Assembly: GCF_937863155.1 (NCBI RefSeq)
Contig: NZ_CALMFB010000069.1
Coordinates: 62,001-126,000, forward strand
Source of the DNA: an uncultured Brevundimonas sp.
GTDB taxonomy: Bacteria; Pseudomonadota; Alphaproteobacteria; Caulobacterales; Caulobacteraceae
DNA: 64,000 nt
Direction: 5' to 3'
The notes beneath the pieces are model-generated. The model saw nothing but the letters and a program-made list of their open reading frames with translations, searched no databases and had not been told where the DNA came from. Shown piece by piece: positions 61,210-64,000 of this stretch (positions are counted from its first letter, which is position 1; each line of letters begins with the position of its first letter). Made by a program: the position numbers and the translations under genes.

Positions 61210-62796
61210 ATGGTCGCGCGGGTCACGACATTCGCCTTCGAGGGGGTCGAGGCCCGGCGCGTGGATGTCGAGGTCCAGCTGATCGGCAGTGCGGGCCAGA
61301 CGACCTTCACCCTGGTCGGCCTGCCCGACAAGGCGGTGGCCGAGAGCCGCGAGCGGGTGCGCGGCGCCTTCGCCGGCATCGGTCTGGCCCTGCCGCCCAA
61401 ACGGATCATCGCCAGCCTGGCCCCCGCCGACCTGCCCAAGGAAGGCTCGCATTTCGACCTGCCCATCGCCCTGGCCCTGATGGCGGCCATGGGGGTGATC
61501 GGCCCGGCGGACCTGGAAGGCTGGGCGGCGCTGGGGGAACTGGGGCTGGACGGGCGGATCGCGGCGACGGGCGGCGCCCTGCCCGCCGCCGTGGCGGCCT
61601 CGGCTCTGGGGCTGGGCCTGATCTGCCCGGAGGCCAATGGCGCCGAGGCGGCGTGGGCGGGGGATGCGAACATCCTGGCGCCGCGCTCGCTGATCGGCCT
61701 GATCAACCATTTCAAGGGAACCCAGGTGCTGCGGGCGCCCGAACCCGGTCCGGCGACGGCGGGCGGCCTGGTTCCAGACCTGAACGAGGTCAAGGGTCAG
61801 GAGAGCGCCAAGCGCGCGCTGGAGGTGGCGGCCGCCGGGGGACACAATCTGTTGTTCATCGGCCCGCCAGGGTCCGGCAAGTCGATGATGGCCCAGCGCC
61901 TGCCGGGCCTGTTGCCGCCGCTGACGCCGTCGGAACTGCTGGAGACCTCGATGGTCTGGTCCATGGCCGGGCTGATCGAGCGCGGCGCCCTGACCCGCGA
62001 CCGGCCGTTTCGCAGCCCGCATCATTCGGCCAGCATGGCGGCCCTGACCGGCGGCGGCCATCGGGCCAAGCCGGGGGAAGCGTCCCTGGCGCACAATGGA
62101 GTGCTGTTCCTGGACGAACTGCCCGAGTTTTCGGGCCAGGCGCTGGATTCGCTGCGCGCGCCGCTGGAGACGGGCGAGATCGTGGTGGCGCGGGCCAACG
62201 CCCATATCCGCTATCCGGCGCGGTTCCAGCTGGTGGCGGCGATGAACCCCTGCCGCTGCGGCCTGGGCGGGGTCGGGCGCGGGGCCTGCGGCAAGGCGCC
62301 CCGGTGCCAGGTCGATTATCAGAACCGCATCTCCGGCCCCATGTTCGACCGCATCGACCTGACCGTCGAGACGCCGCCGGTGACCGCCGCCGACATGGCC
62401 CTGCCGCCGCCGGCCGAAGGCACGGCCCAGGCCGCCGCGCGGGTGGCCGCCGCCCGCGCCATGCAGGCCGAAAGGGCGGCGCTGGCAGGACTGGACCCCG
62501 TGGCCGCCATCAATGCGCGGGCCGACAGCGCCTATCTGGACCGGTTCGCCACGCCGGACGAGGCGGGCCGGGCGCTGCTGATGAAGGCGGGCGAGGCGGG
62601 CGGCCTGACCGCGCGCGGCTGGACCCGCACTCTGCGGCTGGCGCGGACCATCGCCGATCTGGAAGGCGCCGACGGCGTGTTGCGCCGCCATGTGGCCGAG
62701 GCCCTGATCTACCGCCGCGCCGGCCCGGCGGCCCAGGCCGACTTCGACCGGCGCCAGGCCCAGATCGCGCAGGGCCCCCGAACGACCGCTTTCTGA
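61210..62796 (+). CDS. comM: ComM/YifB family AAA ATPase (Mg-chelatase-like)
   Basis: 528 residues. N-terminal ChlI-like/Lon-like domain (VGLPDKAVAESRERVRGA; LPKEGSHFDLPIALAL), Walker A GPPGSGKS at 218-225, Walker B GVLFLDELPEF, NPCRCG zinc motif and FDRIDLTVE. ComM is a hexameric branch-migration helicase used in recombination and natural transformation. An SOS box lies upstream, so DNA damage should induce it. Confidence 0.93.
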   Translation: MVARVTTFAFEGVEARRVDVEVQLIGSAGQTTFTLVGLPDKAVAESRERVRGAFAGIGLALPPKRIIASLAPADLPKEGSHFDLPIALALMAAMGVIGPADLEGWAALGELGLDGRIAATGGALPAAVAASALGLGLICPEANGAEAAWAGDANILAPRSLIGLINHFKGTQVLRAPEPGPATAGGLVPDLNEVKGQESAKRALEVAAAGGHNLLFIGPPGSGKSMMAQRLPGLLPPLTPSELLETSMVWSMAGLIERGALTRDRPFRSPHHSASMAALTGGGHRAKPGEASLAHNGVLFLDELPEFSGQALDSLRAPLETGEIVVARANAHIRYPARFQLVAAMNPCRCGLGGVGRGACGKAPRCQVDYQNRISGPMFDRIDLTVETPPVTAADMALPPPAEGTAQAAARVAAARAMQAERAALAGLDPVAAINARADSAYLDRFATPDEAGRALLMKAGEAGGLTARGWTRTLRLARTIADLEGADGVLRRHVAEALIYRRAGPAAQADFDRRQAQIAQGPRTTAF

Positions 62797-62859
62797 TGGG
62801 CGCCGGTTGAACCGGTCTTAACGCCTGATCGGGCAAGGTGGCCGCTGAAGGAGGCGGCC

Positions 62860-64000
62860 ATGGCGCGACGCGGCGGACCCAAGGCGATTGCGGAACAGGC
62901 GACGGAACCGGCCGGGGCCGAGCCGCAGCAGTTCCTGCGCCTGATGAGCCACGAGATGCGCACGCCGCTGAACGGCGTCATCGGCATGCTGGGCCTGGTG
63001 TCGCGCACGCGGCTGGACGGGGCGCAACGGTCCTATGTCGAGGCGGCTCAGGCGTCGGCCGAGCATCTGCTGGGGCTGGTCAACGATCTGCTGGACTATG
63101 CGCGGCTGGAGGCCGGGCGGCTGGAGTTCGACCTGGCGCCGGTGAACATCGAGGCCCTGGTCCAGGGGGTGGCCGAACTGCTCAGCCCCCGCGCCCACGA
63201 CCGGGGGCTGGAGATCGCCTGGTCCGTCGCCGCCGATGCGCCCGATGTGATCGCCGATGAGGGGCGGCTGCGTCAGGTGCTGTTCAATCTGGCGGGCAAT
63301 GCGGTCAAATTCACCGAGACGGGCGGCGTCCGCATCGCGGTGGAGCGCGCAGGCGGAACCGAGGCGGCGCCGCGCCTGGCCTTCATCGTCGACGACACCG
63401 GGCCGGGCGTGCCGATCGAGGCGCGGGCGCGCATCTTCGAGGAATTCGGCCATGCGGTCGGTGGCGACGCCGTGCGCCACGACGGCGCCGGCCTGGGGCT
63501 TGCGGTGGTGCGGCGGCTGATGACGGCCATGGGCGGAACCGCGACGGTTCAGGATCGGCCCGACGGTCCCGGCGCCCGCTTCCGGGTCGAGGCGGCCTTC
63601 ACGGCGGCGGCCGAGGCGCCGCGCCCGCGGCTGCTGGAGGGTCAGGCCGTGGCGGTGATCGCGCCGGACCCCTTCGTGCGACAGGCGGCCGAGGCGCAAC
63701 TGGCCGCCAGCGGCGCCCGCATAACGGCGAGCGCGCCTGTGACCCTGATCGATCACGCCCAGGCCATCGCGGACGGACGCGACCTGGCGGCGCCGGCGGC
63801 ACAGGGGCGGTCGATCGTGCTCTTGACCCCGGCCCAGCGCGACCTGATCGCGCGATACCGTTCGGCGGGCTTCCATGGTTATCTGATCAAGCCCCTGCGC
63901 CGCGCCTCGGTGGTCGAGCGTGTGCGGGCGGCCCTGAACGCCGGTGGCGGCTCGGTTCCGGCCGCCGTGCTGATCGAGGATGACCGCGTGGCCCCGGCCC
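62860..64000 (+). CDS. shkA: ShkA-like hybrid histidine kinase with c-di-GMP-binding pseudo-receiver (cut by window edge)
   Basis: 380 residues seen; the 3' end is outside. AAGGAGG lies 6 bp before ATG 62860. DHp with H31 in MSHEMRTPLNGVIG, ATPase with N-box FNLAGNAVKFTE and G-boxes DDTGPGV and GAGLGLAVV. Next comes a receiver-like domain (about 265-360) without an acidic pocket, whose R327, Y341, P345 and R347 (TPAQR; GYLIKPLRR) match the c-di-GMP-binding R324, Y338, P342 and R344 of Caulobacter ShkA. A linker with DDR at 374-376 (ShkA 369-371) then leads to an unseen second receiver. ShkA phosphorylates ShpA/TacA to drive stalk genes. Residue numbers of ShkA are from memory. Confidence 0.83.
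   Translation, partial: MARRGGPKAIAEQATEPAGAEPQQFLRLMSHEMRTPLNGVIGMLGLVSRTRLDGAQRSYVEAAQASAEHLLGLVNDLLDYARLEAGRLEFDLAPVNIEALVQGVAELLSPRAHDRGLEIAWSVAADAPDVIADEGRLRQVLFNLAGNAVKFTETGGVRIAVERAGGTEAAPRLAFIVDDTGPGVPIEARARIFEEFGHAVGGDAVRHDGAGLGLAVVRRLMTAMGGTATVQDRPDGPGARFRVEAAFTAAAEAPRPRLLEGQAVAVIAPDPFVRQAAEAQLAASGARITASAPVTLIDHAQAIADGRDLAAPAAQGRSIVLLTPAQRDLIARYRSAGFHGYLIKPLRRASVVERVRAALNAGGGSVPAAVLIEDDRVAPA

Overview
The window is a high-GC alphaproteobacterial chromosome segment, most likely from the order Caulobacterales (Brevundimonas or a close relative; inference). Pointers are a DUF2794 gene, the alphaproteobacterial redox pair RegB/RegA beside a divergent SenC/SCO gene, TonB-dependent receptors, the GTTC-N7-GTTC form of SOS box, and at the right edge a hybrid histidine kinase that matches Caulobacter ShkA residue by residue at the sites I can recall. 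Most genes are housekeeping genes, packed tightly with many 1-8 bp start/stop overlaps.

Layout. 1-13 kb: tail of a DegP-like protease, DUF2794, a CPA2 cation:proton antiporter, TetR, a Rieske oxygenase, a His-rich secreted alpha/beta hydrolase, a class A penicillin-binding protein, a YgjP-like metallopeptidase, intracellular PHB depolymerase, then SenC / RegB-RegA. 13-28 kb: biotin synthase, a retropepsin-like protease, ahcY with a perfect 18-bp operator-like palindrome, lpd, a PAS sensor kinase, and two TonB receptors. The first receptor is divergent from a phytase lipoprotein with a Pho-box-like site; the second has a Fur-box-like site. 28-39 kb: HIG1 protein, cobalamin adenosyltransferase, priA (one zinc site degenerate), transaldolase, DUF484-xerC, dapB-dnaJ-dnaK (heat-shock-type promoter, terminator between dnaK and dnaJ), a small secreted protein, alkB and dienelactone hydrolase. 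39.9-46.4 kb: an accessory-looking block with a GSCFA protein, a WcbI-like protein translationally coupled to it, a secreted YD-repeat/B-lectin protein, and a frameshifted, tip-less RHS gene that runs into the 3' end of a tRNA-Thr(CGT). 46.4-64 kb: hemC-hemD, tsaD-gpsA-Rieske, creatininase-like, nth, an ATP-grasp protein, a PfkB kinase, a DUF2975-XRE-Smr operon, a 38-residue membrane peptide gene that opens a palindrome-rich divergent region, rdgB-hemW-rsmI-yraN, a SirB1-like protein, gshB, comM under an SOS box, and the 5' part of shkA.

How the genes work together. Redox control (SenC copper delivery, RegBA), tetrapyrrole synthesis (HemC, HemD, HemW), phytate/phosphate and iron uptake (phytase, TonB receptors), proteostasis (DnaK/DnaJ, DegP) and genome maintenance (PriA, XerC, Nth, AlkB, RdgB, ComM) dominate. 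The most unusual material is the lectin/RHS/GSCFA/WcbI block next to tRNA-Thr, the degenerate zinc site of PriA, the small-peptide/palindrome region at 55.9-56.2 kb, and the c-di-GMP-type pseudo-receiver of the terminal kinase. No CRISPR array, prophage, insertion sequence, rRNA or replication origin was seen.
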